NCBI GenBank assembly: GCA_021774205.1
Contig: JAJFJI010000164.1
Coordinates: 1-16,110 of the forward strand
Direction of reading: 5' to 3'
Source of the DNA: Nitrosomonas sp.
GTDB taxonomy: Bacteria; Pseudomonadota; Gammaproteobacteria; Burkholderiales; Nitrosomonadaceae
DNA length: 16,110 nt
The notes under the pieces were generated by a model that saw nothing but the letters and a program-made list of their open reading frames with translations, was not told the DNA's origin and ran no database searches. How positions within the stretch are numbered: the stretch's first letter is position 1; the number at the start of each line of letters is the position of its first letter. Positions 6,350 through 13,907 of the stretch are shown here, piece by piece. Position numbers and translations under genes: made by a program.

Positions 6350-7819
6350 TTATCTTAGTAATGAAAGCACATTATTTGGCAAAGAATTTGCCTGCGCCAA
6401 AATCGCTACACCTGCCTGTTGCAGAATCTGCCCACGGGTTAGGTTGGCGGTTTCTGCTGCAAAATCAGTATCCTGAATTCGGCTTCTAGATGCGGATATG
6501 TTTTCTGAAGATGTCTGCAAACTAGCAATTGTTGAGCTAAAGCGGTTTTGAAGGGCACCCAGATCACCGCGTGAGCTATTGACTTGGTTTAGCGCTGCGT
6601 CAAGTGTTTCAATCGCAGTTTGCGAACCCGTGCTGCTGGTCAGGTCAAGCGCCGCAACCGATGCAAATGAACTATTGGTAGCACCAAATACATCGGCGTT
6701 GGAATTAGCCACGGTGATTGGTCCTTGTGAACTGGCAAGTTGCACTGCGCCGGTTGCTATGGCCGAGTCAGTGCCACCCTCAGTTATTGCAGCTCCGCCG
6801 AAGGACGCGGTCTGATTACCGGCAGTGTCGGAGGCAAAGGTATCCAGCGTAATGTTGCGGCCATCGGTGGTGCTAAGCGTAATACCTGATTTGTTGCTGC
6901 TGCTGGCAAATGATGCGGTTACCCCGGTCGTTCCTTGCACACCGTTGATTGATGAAACCAGGCTACTTAAGTCATTCTGGTCTGCGACCACCGCCGAGAC
7001 CGCTTGGCCATTCAAGTTGAATGTAACCGTTCCAGCGGCATCGAGACTGTCTAATGTTGTGCTGTTGGTCGCCGTGGCGGTTACACCTACACCTGAGGCT
7101 GAACTGTTAATTGCAGTGGCGAGTGCGTCTGCGCCTGCATCGGCAGCATAGGTAATGGAACTGGTCGTGCCAGCAGTTGTGGCAATGGTAAGATCCGTTT
7201 CTGCGGTCACGCCATTACCGTTTGCTGTGGTATTAGCAGCGGTGTCGACAACGACACTAGCTGCAGCGGGTGAGACGGCGGTACCGTTTGTAGTCAACGT
7301 ATTGCTGCCCAAAGCAGAAGACCTTGTATCGTTAATGGATGAAATGTCGATGGTTTGATTGGCATTTGCGCCAACCTGGAAACTTTGGCTGGTGAACGTG
7401 CCGTCAAGTAGATTTAAGCCGTTAAACTGCGTTTGGCTGGCGACACGAGTGATTTCCGCGGTTAACTGAGATGCTTCAGCTTGTATTGATGCGCGATCGC
7501 TGGCGGTATTGGTTGCATTGGCTGATTGCACCGCCAATTCACGAATCCGTTGTAAGTTGTTGCCAATCTCGCTGAGCGCGCCTTCTGCTGTTTGCGCTAG
7601 CGAGATACCATCGTTAGCATTACGTGCCGCTTGATTTAGTCCACGGATTTGTGAAGACATCCTTTCCGAAATTGCCAGACCCGCTGAATCATCTTTGGCG
7701 CTGTTGATCCGTAAACCGGAGGATAAGCGTTCTAATGACGTATTTAGCGAGTTCTGGGAGGTATTAAGATTGCGCTGTGCATTCAGCGATGAAACATTAG
7801 TGTTAATAAATTGTGGCAT
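6350..7819 (-). CDS. fliC: Flagellin FliC
   Basis: This 489-residue flagellin is the filament subunit, exported unfolded and polymerised under the FliD cap. The conserved N-terminal D0/D1 region (about 1-145) shows I-N-T-N-V-S-S-L-N-A-Q-R-N-L, L-E-R-L-S-S-G-L-R-I-N-S-A-K-D-D-S-A-G-L-A-I and Q-F-N-G-L-N-L-L-D-G. The C-terminal D1/D0 region (about 400-489) shows R-G-D-L-G-A-L-Q-N-R-F, D-T-D-F-A-A-E-T-A-N-L-T-R-G-Q-I-L-Q-Q-A-G and the ending L-S-L-L-R. The centre (about 160-395) is surface-exposed, rich in A/T/S/N/D and includes Flagellin_IN-like sequence. The ATG at 7819 has a strong AAAGGAGA site. A FliA-type promoter sits about 100 bases upstream. It is the only flagellin gene in the window. 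Confidence 0.99.
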   Translation of the reverse strand: MPQFINTNVSSLNAQRNLNTSQNSLNTSLERLSSGLRINSAKDDSAGLAISERMSSQIRGLNQAARNANDGISLAQTAEGALSEIGNNLQRIRELAVQSANATNTASDRASIQAEASQLTAEITRVASQTQFNGLNLLDGTFTSQSFQVGANANQTIDISSINDTRSSALGSNTLTTNGTAVSPAAASVVVDTAANTTANGNGVTAETDLTIATTAGTTSSITYAADAGADALATAINSSASGVGVTATATNSTTLDSLDAAGTVTFNLNGQAVSAVVADQNDLSSLVSSINGVQGTTGVTASFASSSNKSGITLSTTDGRNITLDTFASDTAGNQTASFGGAAITEGGTDSAIATGAVQLASSQGPITVANSNADVFGATNSSFASVAALDLTSSTGSQTAIETLDAALNQVNSSRGDLGALQNRFSSTIASLQTSSENISASRSRIQDTDFAAETANLTRGQILQQAGVAILAQANSLPNNVLSLLR

Positions 7820-7919
7820 TTGAGTTCTCCTTTAATTGTATGCGTAATTTTGACATTGTAGTCATAGACATTGGCTCTGCCCCGCAATCCAAGAGAGAAT
7901 GAGCCGCTGTTGAGAGCAG

Positions 7920-7946
7920 ATATCGGATAGCTTTTTGAAAAGTTTA
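7920..7946 (-). promoter_or_regulatory. Sigma-28 (FliA) promoter of fliC
   Basis: Read on the minus strand, TAAACTTT (7946-7939), an 11-base spacer and TCCGATAT (7927-7920) match the enteric FliA consensus TAAAGTTT-N11-GCCGATAA at 7/8 and 6/8 positions with exact spacing. It would give a leader of about 95 bases before fliC. Late flagellin genes are normally FliA-dependent. Confidence 0.85.
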
Positions 7947-8001
7947 ATTTGTTGTGAGTCAGATTCGCGGACTAAAATGCTAATTTTGTACTAGAAAACA
8001 C

Positions 8002-8030
8002 TTCATTCTGAGTCGATACTCTTGTAGAAT
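8002..8030 (+). promoter_or_regulatory. Possible sigma-70 promoter of the histidine kinase gene
   Basis: TTCATT (8002-8007) and TAGAAT (8025-8030) are spaced by 17 bases, matching the -35 box at 3/6 and the -10 box at 5/6. The site is about 80 bases before the kinase start, in the divergent spacer shared with fliC. It is a pattern match in AT-rich sequence and could be chance. Confidence 0.3.
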
Positions 8031-8110
8031 GTAAAACTTATTCAGTTAGTTAACTCTAGGTCTTGTGATGGTTTCAAGAACATCAGTATTAACTTTTGAG
8101 GGATAAGAAA

Positions 8111-9661
8111 GTGGTGACAAAAAATCTGAATATCTTGATGATTGAAAATTCCGCTGATGATGTCAAACAGGTACGGTATCTTCTTCAAGCGGGTGGATTT
8201 AGTTTTGATGATTTGCGAGTTACAACCGTTAATGAATTGCAGCAAGTAGTCGGTGATACGCACTGGGATTTAATTTTGTCTGATTACAGTCACCCCGATT
8301 TTGTTGCGACAAAAGCGTTGTCAATACTGGCGGCGCATGATCAGGCAGTCCCATTTTTTGTTTTATCCAACCATGGTGGTGAGGAAGCCGCGTGTGCGTT
8401 GATGGAATTGGGTGCGCATGATTACGTGATGAAGGCAAATATGGCCAGGCTAGTTCCCGCGATACGACGTAGCCTTCGGGAAGTTGTGAATTTTCAGCGA
8501 GTGGGTGATACACGGGCGGCTTTGCAGAAAAGTGAAGCGCGTTTTCGGGCAATTACTTCTAATCTTCCAGGCGTTGTTTTTCAATGTTTATTGTCAGTGA
8601 ACAATGAAATAAGCTTTCCTTACGTGAGTGATGGGTCAGTTGCGCTGCTTGGTTTGTCGCCACAGACATTGATGGAAAATCCTGCATTATTTCCAGGCTT
8701 GATTTTGCCTAAAGACAAGTGGACCTATGATGAATTAATGACTGCATCTGCTAAGTACCTGTCAACCTGGAACTGGGAAGGTTGTATACAAGCTGAAGGT
8801 GACAGTGACATAAAGTGGATCAGTCTGCGCGCATCGCCTCGGAGAATGGTGAGTGGTGCCACTTTGTGGGATGGTATTATGATTAACATTTCCCGGAATA
8901 AATTGGCTGAACGTGAGATTGCGCGTTCACGGGAACAACTTGCTGAGCTTTCTTCCTATTTGCAAAAGGCTAAAGAGCATGAGCGCGCGTATATTGCGCG
9001 GGAAATTCATGACGATATTGGTGGTACGTTAACTGCCATCAAATGTGAATTACAACCTTGTTTAGATGAAACACCTCGGTTACCAGTTTTTTACCAGAAA
9101 AAAGCAAAGTCAATCGAGTCTTTAGTAGATCAAGTAATTGATAGTACGCGTAGGATTTCTCTGGATTTGCGACCGGGTATTCTGGATTGTGGGATTGCTG
9201 CGGCGATTCGTTGGCAGGTGAAAGAATTTATCAAGCGTAATAATATTGTTTGTCAGATTTCTTGTCATAATGATGAAATACCGTTAGATTCAGATTTGTC
9301 AGTCTCTATTTTTCGTATATTCCAGGAAACGCTGACAAACATTTCAAAACATGCTGGCGCGACAAATATCCGTGTTAAGCTGGCTGAAAAGGATGGAACG
9401 GTATTGTTGGAGGTAACGGATAACGGGCACGGCATCACCCGATGTGATATGGAAAAACAAGATTCGTTTGGTATTAGGGGAATGCGCGAAAGGTGTCAAC
9501 AGTTGAAAGGAAGTTTCCATGTTTCTGGGATACCCGGCAAAGGAACAAAAGTTACCATTTGTATACCTATCACTAATACGCAAAATCATGGAGCTGGCGT
9601 AAACGACAAGGCACATGCCTTAGAAAATTCGCAGCCACCAGCATCTGTCAACATGCAATAA
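8111..9661 (+). CDS. Soluble REC-PAS-histidine kinase of the NarL/DegS (HisKA_3) type
   Basis: The GTG at 8111 (516 residues) is preferred because GAGGG at 8098-8102 lies 8 bases before it; a TTG at 8096 would overlap that ribosome site, and GTG 8114 is also possible. Residue numbers use GTG 8111. Residues about 8-125 are a receiver with phosphoacceptor D58 (L-I-L-S-D-Y) and a late lysine (V-M-K-A-N), but the usual acidic pair is E12-N13. Residues about 140-265 are PAS-like. The HisKA_3 helix has the phospho-site H300 in A-R-E-I-H-D-D-I-G-G. The ATPase domain shows E-T-L-T-N-I-S-K-H-A (N410), T-D-N-G-H-G-I and F-G-I-R-G-M-R-E-R. No membrane helix or signal peptide is visible, so it should sense a cytoplasmic cue through PAS or receive phosphate at its own REC. 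The partner regulator gene starts 72 bases downstream. Confidence 0.9.
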   Translation: MVTKNLNILMIENSADDVKQVRYLLQAGGFSFDDLRVTTVNELQQVVGDTHWDLILSDYSHPDFVATKALSILAAHDQAVPFFVLSNHGGEEAACALMELGAHDYVMKANMARLVPAIRRSLREVVNFQRVGDTRAALQKSEARFRAITSNLPGVVFQCLLSVNNEISFPYVSDGSVALLGLSPQTLMENPALFPGLILPKDKWTYDELMTASAKYLSTWNWEGCIQAEGDSDIKWISLRASPRRMVSGATLWDGIMINISRNKLAEREIARSREQLAELSSYLQKAKEHERAYIAREIHDDIGGTLTAIKCELQPCLDETPRLPVFYQKKAKSIESLVDQVIDSTRRISLDLRPGILDCGIAAAIRWQVKEFIKRNNIVCQISCHNDEIPLDSDLSVSIFRIFQETLTNISKHAGATNIRVKLAEKDGTVLLEVTDNGHGITRCDMEKQDSFGIRGMRERCQQLKGSFHVSGIPGKGTKVTICIPITNTQNHGAGVNDKAHALENSQPPASVNMQ

Positions 9662-9733
9662 AGGGTTATGATAAACACCACCCAGCAGCGGTTTTTAGTA
9701 TAATTTTGTAGGATTAAGTATCGGGAGACATTG

Positions 9734-10366
9734 ATGATACGAGTTATGATAACTGACGATCATGCTATTGTTCGCCAGGGGCTTAGACAGATACTTAGTG
9801 AGACGGATGATATCAAAGTGACAGGGGAAGCTGAGACAGGATTCCAGGCTGTCAAAATTGTGCGTCAGACTACTTTTGACGTTATGTTGCTCGATATTTC
9901 ATTACCGGATAGAAATGGAATCGAGATTCTTAAGCAGGTTAAAAAGGATCAGCCGCAACTAGCGGTTCTCATGCTGAGTATGCACACCGAGCATGAGTTT
10001 GCGGTGCGTGCATTGAAAGCAGGTGCGGTGGGTTATTTGAATAAACAAAGTGCCCCGGCGCAGCTAGTGACAGCAATACGCCAGGTTGCGGCTGGTGATA
10101 AATATGTGAGTCCAGCTGTGGCGCAGGAACTTGCGAATGCGATTGGTTCCGATACCGATCAGCCTCTTTACACAAATCTATCTGATCGTGAATTTCAGAC
10201 GTTATGCCTCATCGCTGCTGGTAAAACTCTTTCCGATATTTCAGCCGAAATGTTTCTTAGCCCCAAAACGGTTAGTGTTTACCGTGCCCGTGTGTTAGAA
10301 AAACTTAAATTGACTAATAACTCTGAACTAATTCGTTACGCCTTTAAAAATAAACTGGTTGATTGA
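9734..10366 (+). CDS. NarL/FixJ-type (LuxR HTH) DNA-binding response regulator
   Basis: ATG 9734 (210 residues) is chosen over the adjoining TTG 9731 because GGGAG ends 6 bases before it. Residues 3-118 form a receiver with the acidic pair D8-D9, phosphoacceptor D54 (V-M-L-L-D-I-S-L-P), S82 and K104. Residues about 146-208 form a LuxR-type helix-turn-helix: L-S-D-R-E-F-Q-T-L-C-L-I-A-A-G-K-T, then L-S-P-K-T-V-S-V-Y-R-A-R-V-L-E-K-L. The V-Y-R-A-R-x-L-E-K recognition helix resembles GacA/UvrY-like regulators. It is the expected phosphorylation partner of the kinase just upstream. A TATAAT at 9699-9704 lies between the two genes without a good -35 box, so a separate promoter is possible but unproven. 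Target genes cannot be told from sequence; the flanking motility and c-di-GMP genes are candidates. Confidence 0.94.
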   Translation: MIRVMITDDHAIVRQGLRQILSETDDIKVTGEAETGFQAVKIVRQTTFDVMLLDISLPDRNGIEILKQVKKDQPQLAVLMLSMHTEHEFAVRALKAGAVGYLNKQSAPAQLVTAIRQVAAGDKYVSPAVAQELANAIGSDTDQPLYTNLSDREFQTLCLIAAGKTLSDISAEMFLSPKTVSVYRARVLEKLKLTNNSELIRYAFKNKLVD

Positions 10367-10399
10367 TTTTAGCTGCTAATTCCCGCTTTTTCTTGCGTT

Positions 10400-10418
10400 A
10401 GCGTATAAACGCTGTGTT
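10400..10418 (+). terminator. Weak hairpin with T-rich tail after the response regulator
   Basis: AGCGT (10400-10404) and ACGCT (10409-10413) pair around ATAA, followed by GTGTTTTATT. The 5-bp stem is short, but the T-rich tail and the position 34 bases past the stop fit a weak Rho-independent terminator. Confidence 0.4.
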
Positions 10419-10497
10419 TTATTATCGTGATTCAATGGTCATGATCTCCCAAGCGACGAGTATTTAAAAATATTCCTGCAATGAAAGTGTAGGTAAC

Positions 10498-10536
10498 AAA
10501 ATCCCTGGATCTTATTAAAGCTTTTAATGGGATTTT
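10498..10536 (+). other. Bulged stem-loop in the leader of the large diguanylate cyclase gene
   Basis: AAAATCCC (10498-10505) pairs with GGGATTTT (10529-10536). Inside it ATTAAA (10514-10519) pairs with TTTAAT (10523-10528), leaving an 8-base bulge on the 5' side. It ends 59 bases before the ATG. It could be a regulatory leader element or an inefficient terminator. It does not match the c-di-GMP (GEMM) riboswitch features that I know. Confidence 0.4.
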
Positions 10537-10595
10537 CCGTTGTGTTCTCATTATTCTTTTAAACATTGTTGAACTTTCATCCATGAGTAAGCCAT

Positions 10596-12455
10596 ATGAG
10601 TCAAGATACTAATCCATCCGTTGTAGCTCGTGAAACGTTGCGGCAATTGGTGATTCATAAATTTCCGCCAACCCCCGATAATTATCATAAGATGTATGAA
10701 AAAATTGCGGGGATTCCGTCCGGTCGTATGGACCCCAGTACGATGAAATTGCTTTCTGAGCTAGCGAGGGAATTTCCAAGAAATACGCCAGAGCTATTAA
10801 GTTTTGCGAATACATTGGAACAGGCAACGAATGATAAAAACTGGCTTAAATATAAAGCAACGGTGATTGGCTTGATCGAAACTGCATCACGTGATACGCA
10901 AAAAAAACAGGCTAATCCTTCATTAGGGACTAATCCTTCATTAGAGTCGAATACTACATGGGGAAAAACGATTGCGACACTCTTAAAGCAACTTGAAATT
11001 AATCATGGCAAGTTGACGACCGCCAAGAAACGGGAAAGCCTGAACCGAGTTTTGACTAAATTTGTAGACAGCCCGACACAATTGCATGGCAAGCTACTGG
11101 CATTGGTTGATTCTTGGGTGGAATCAGCTTCTGCACCTAATCAACCGATAGAAATTGAAGCGCTCGATAACCCGTTGTCAGAGAAAAAAAGGAATGATTC
11201 TGATGTCGAAATTTTTACATCGACACAAGCGATTTCGTTGATTGAAAGTGCTGTCAGTGGTGTCCCGGATCAGTTGCAGGAATTGCTGGTACAGATGCTG
11301 GAGCATATTTCGGCGATGCAACTTGGCGACAGAGCCTTGGCGGATGAAGCAAAATCGTTGGCGAAGCAAGGAAGGGCTGTCAATAATCAACAGGAACTTG
11401 TCGAGTTTATTGTGCGTTTCAAACAATTTGGCGACAAACTTGAATCGTATGGTGAAAATGGCGCGCGGTTGCAACAGGGATTACTTAGATTATTTTATCT
11501 GTTGATGGATGGAACCGGGGAATTGCTGTCAGATGATAAATGGTTGCAAGGCCAGATTGTGTTGCTCCGGGAAACACTTTCAAGTCAGCTGGATTTGCAG
11601 ACTATTGAGCAGGCTGAAAATCATTTAACCAAGATAATGCAAAAACAAGGCATTATCAAGTGCAGTCTGGATGAAGCAAAAACAACGCTTAAGCGAATGG
11701 TGACTTGTCTTGTCGATAATATCGAAACGTTATCGGATTCAACAGGCGAATATCATGACAAGATCGAGCATTACTCTGTCAAGATGAATCAAATTGAAGA
11801 TATTTCAGAATTGAATCAATTGCTCGTAGATATAATGTCTGAGACTAAAAAGGTGCAGACTCGCATGCAGAGTTCACGCGATGAATTCCTCGTGGCACGT
11901 GCTGAAGTTGATGCAGCGCAAAATAAGATTCAGCAATTGGAGTCTGAACTGGTGCAAATGGGAGAGAAGGTGCTCGAAGATCATTTGACTGGCATTCTGA
12001 ATCGACGCGGACTGGATAAAGCATTTGCTCGTGAGTCGTCAGTCGCAGAACGGCTACAAAAACCATTGAGCCTTGCGATACTGGATATTGATAATTTTAA
12101 GCAGCTCAATGACACCCATGGACATAAAGTTGGGGATGATGCGCTTGTTTACTTGGTCGAAGCAATTCAAGAAACTACACGCCCAGATGATATTGTTGCC
12201 CGTTTTGGTGGGGAAGAGTTTGTCATTTTGTTGCCAGATACAAATACTGATCAGGCGGTAAAAGCTGTTTCAAGGGTACGGCGGGGCCTGACCAAGCGTC
12301 TTTTTCTTCACGAAAATAAACGCTTGCTAATTACTTTTAGTGCGGGTGTTGCGGAATATCAATTCGGGGAACCGCAAAAAAGTTTGCTTGTGAGAGCAGA
12401 TGAGGCATTGTATTGCGCTAAGAAAAACGGTAAAAATCAAGTGGTTGCCGCTTAA
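10596..12455 (+). CDS. Diguanylate cyclase with long N-terminal helical region (GGDEF)
   Basis: This 619-residue cytoplasmic protein is predicted to make c-di-GMP from two GTP. Residues about 8-100 hold an N-terminal domain with P-P-T-P-D-N-Y-H-K-M-Y (24-34), a pattern seen in many proteobacterial GGDEF proteins. A linker follows with a doubled NPSL motif (107-118), then a long helical, coiled-coil-rich region (about 200-455). The GGDEF domain (about 458-618) starts D-H-L-T-G-I-L-N-R-R-G and has L-D-I-D-N-F-K for metal binding and the active-site loop GGEEF at 538-542. An inhibitory-site RxxD is at R529-D532, exactly five residues before GGEEF, so product feedback is expected. No membrane segment is seen. 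ATG 10596 has a weak GAG-type ribosome site. A 9-codon frame from ATG 10583 overlaps the start. Confidence 0.93.
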   Translation: MSQDTNPSVVARETLRQLVIHKFPPTPDNYHKMYEKIAGIPSGRMDPSTMKLLSELAREFPRNTPELLSFANTLEQATNDKNWLKYKATVIGLIETASRDTQKKQANPSLGTNPSLESNTTWGKTIATLLKQLEINHGKLTTAKKRESLNRVLTKFVDSPTQLHGKLLALVDSWVESASAPNQPIEIEALDNPLSEKKRNDSDVEIFTSTQAISLIESAVSGVPDQLQELLVQMLEHISAMQLGDRALADEAKSLAKQGRAVNNQQELVEFIVRFKQFGDKLESYGENGARLQQGLLRLFYLLMDGTGELLSDDKWLQGQIVLLRETLSSQLDLQTIEQAENHLTKIMQKQGIIKCSLDEAKTTLKRMVTCLVDNIETLSDSTGEYHDKIEHYSVKMNQIEDISELNQLLVDIMSETKKVQTRMQSSRDEFLVARAEVDAAQNKIQQLESELVQMGEKVLEDHLTGILNRRGLDKAFARESSVAERLQKPLSLAILDIDNFKQLNDTHGHKVGDDALVYLVEAIQETTRPDDIVARFGGEEFVILLPDTNTDQAVKAVSRVRRGLTKRLFLHENKRLLITFSAGVAEYQFGEPQKSLLVRADEALYCAKKNGKNQVVAA

Positions 12456-12503
12456 GAGTTTTGTAGCTTAACTGTCTCTTTCTATAGTATTAGAATTTTT
12501 TTT

Positions 12504-12526
12504 CGCTATTAAATAGCGGCTTTTTT
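12504..12526 (+). terminator. Rho-independent terminator after the large diguanylate cyclase gene
   Basis: CGCTAT (12504-12509) pairs with ATAGCG (12513-12518) around TAA, followed by GC and six T (12521-12526). It begins 49 bases after the stop codon. It separates this gene from the second GGDEF gene, which should therefore have its own promoter in 12527-12670; I could not identify one with confidence. Confidence 0.72.
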
Positions 12527-12676
12527 CTTCTTATTCCATCATTTGTTTGACGCTGTTTCTGTTAATTTTGTAGTTATGGCAGATGTCACCGGGGTGGGTT
12601 CTCCTACGCAATCCAACGAATGACTTCCTACTCGGAACAATTGGCCTTTTTGTAGCGCATAGGCGGAGGGTACGTT

Positions 12677-13483
12677 ATGCAGGGAATAAAGGAAAGAAAA
12701 TCACTGCGACTGATAAGATCTATAGATGCCGTTAAAGAACCAACCATGAAAGATCGTGGAAAATCATCAATTGGTTCTGACGAATACTACAGGCATGTTG
12801 AGCATTATGCGCAACAGATTCGACACACCAATGATGTTGATGAAATTATTAATATTCTTGATCTTGTGTTGTCCGAAACTCGCGGATTGCAGCTTAATGA
12901 TGAAGTGGATACCGCGCAGGAACAGGTGCATCATGCAGAACAAAAAATTGAGCTGTTGAAGAATGAAATGGAACAGCTCAGGGAATTGGTCCATACTGAT
13001 CAAATGACCGGTGCGTTTAATCGACGCGGACTGGAAGAAATTTTTGTGCGAGAAGCGGCTCGCGCTGATCGGAAAGAATCATCTCTATGTATTGTGTTAC
13101 TGGATCTGGATGATTTTAAAAAGGTTAACGATACTTGTGGTCACCAATTTGGTGATACCGTGTTAATGCATTTGGTTGCTGTTGCAAAGGAGACGTTGCG
13201 CCCAAGTGATATAATTGCCCGCTTCGGTGGTGAGGAATTTATCATTTTATTGCCTGACATTGCGATGGAAGCAGCGGTGTCTGTTATTTGTCGATTGCAG
13301 AAAACGCTTGCAAAACAATGCTTGTTACAACCTGATGATCAGCCATTGTCTGTAACCTTCAGTGCCGGTGTGGCAATACGAAGATTCGGTGAACATCAAA
13401 ATACGGTAATTAAGCGTGTTGATGAAGCACTTTATCGGGCAAAACATGCTGGCAAAGACCGGGTAGAGGCTGCCTTAACCTAG
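12677..13483 (+). CDS. Short diguanylate cyclase, paralogue of the preceding GGDEF protein
   Basis: This 268-residue soluble GGDEF protein is predicted to synthesise c-di-GMP. Residues about 35-100 are helical/coiled coil and residues about 104-266 form the GGDEF domain: D-Q-M-T-G-A-F-N-R-R-G, L-L-D-L-D-D-F-K-K-V-N-D, active-site GGEEF at 184-188, and an RxxD inhibitory site at R175-D178. It aligns with the last 250 or so residues of the upstream cyclase, including the helical lead-in (E-Y-x-x-x-x-E-H-Y, then D-I/V-x-E-L/I and L-S/M-S-E-T) and the shared F-N/L-N-R-R-G-L and R-F-G-G-E-E-F stretches. It looks like a tandem duplicate that lacks the N-terminal domain. ATG 12677 has a strong GGAGGG ribosome site 6 bases upstream, and no sensor domain is visible. 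Confidence 0.92.
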   Translation: MQGIKERKSLRLIRSIDAVKEPTMKDRGKSSIGSDEYYRHVEHYAQQIRHTNDVDEIINILDLVLSETRGLQLNDEVDTAQEQVHHAEQKIELLKNEMEQLRELVHTDQMTGAFNRRGLEEIFVREAARADRKESSLCIVLLDLDDFKKVNDTCGHQFGDTVLMHLVAVAKETLRPSDIIARFGGEEFIILLPDIAMEAAVSVICRLQKTLAKQCLLQPDDQPLSVTFSAGVAIRRFGEHQNTVIKRVDEALYRAKHAGKDRVEAALT

Positions 13484-13723
13484 TGCTTCTTCAAGTTTAA
13501 AGGAGTACTAACAATCAACCCGAGAATAGTTTCTTCTGTTGCAGACAGGTACATTTACTATCTGTGGTTGATGTAATCGATATCAGCAAGGATTTCCACG
13601 CAGTTGCAAGGGTATTCAGAAAAAACCTTTCTAGCCAGCTTGCCTCTTCTCAGCTACGCCCATCATTCTCGGATAGTTCTTCGAGCGAATTGTCCAAGCA
13701 TAGAAATAACGCCGGATTTTTCA

Positions 13724-13760
13724 TTAAGCCCAGATTCTCCTAATGGAAAATCTGGGTTAA
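13724..13760. other. Strong stem-loop in the spacer before the EAL-HDOD gene
   Basis: CCCAGATTCTCC (13729-13740) pairs at 11 of 12 positions with GGAAAATCTGGG (13745-13756) around TAAT. Flanking TTAA/TTAA extend the stem after a single G bulge. No T-run follows on the plus strand. A second element, TGGGTT (13753-13758) with AACCCA (13774-13779), could form an alternative pairing with the same 3' arm. Confidence 0.55.
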
Positions 13761-13794
13761 CCTACTCTCGTAAAACCCAATTCAATTATTTTCT

Positions 13795-13856
13795 GATCTT
13801 AAAGATTGCATGCGCGTTTTTCTGTTTTACTTTGCGTGTGAAGATCGGGTTTTTTT
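13795..13856 (+). terminator. Possible imperfect terminator upstream of the EAL-HDOD gene
   Basis: GATCTT (13795-13800) and AAGATC (13841-13846) can pair, with an inner CATGC/GCGTG helix (13809-13813 and 13834-13838, one G-T pair), followed by GGG and seven T. The long irregular loop makes this uncertain. If real, it would end transcripts from the short cyclase gene before the sigma-28-like promoter. Confidence 0.28.
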
Positions 13857-13880
13857 GTTTGTCGAATGACATTTTTGTGT

Positions 13881-13907
13881 TCAAGAAAGCCTAGTTTTCG
13901 CCGATAG
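13881..13907 (+). promoter_or_regulatory. Sigma-28 (FliA)-like promoter of the EAL-HDOD gene
   Basis: TCAAGAAA (13881-13888), an 11-base spacer and GCCGATAG (13900-13907) compare with TAAAGTTT-N11-GCCGATAA. The -10 box matches 7 of 8, the -35 box 4 of 8 (four of the first five bases), and spacing is exact. It lies 66 bases before the ATG. Confidence 0.6.

Noticed and set aside
3943..7358. Several plus-strand open frames opposite fliD and fliC
   Set aside because: They mirror the alanine/serine/threonine-rich coding of fliD and fliC on the other strand and have no family features.
8096..8110. TTG 8096 as the start of the histidine kinase
   Set aside because: This codon overlaps the GAGGG ribosome site that serves GTG 8111 or 8114.
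12527..12676. Possible c-di-GMP riboswitch before the short cyclase gene
   Set aside because: The GEMM core sequence and tetraloop-receptor features could not be found; only scattered GC-rich patches.
13564..13743. 59-codon open frame from GTG with a V-I-D-I-S-K-D-like start reminiscent of IS110 transposases
   Set aside because: No ribosome site, the rest is serine-rich without family motifs, and the resemblance is a few residues only.
13604..13894. 96-codon open frame on the plus strand
   Set aside because: Odd composition, no ribosome site, no motif, and it runs over a hairpin and the sigma-28-like promoter.
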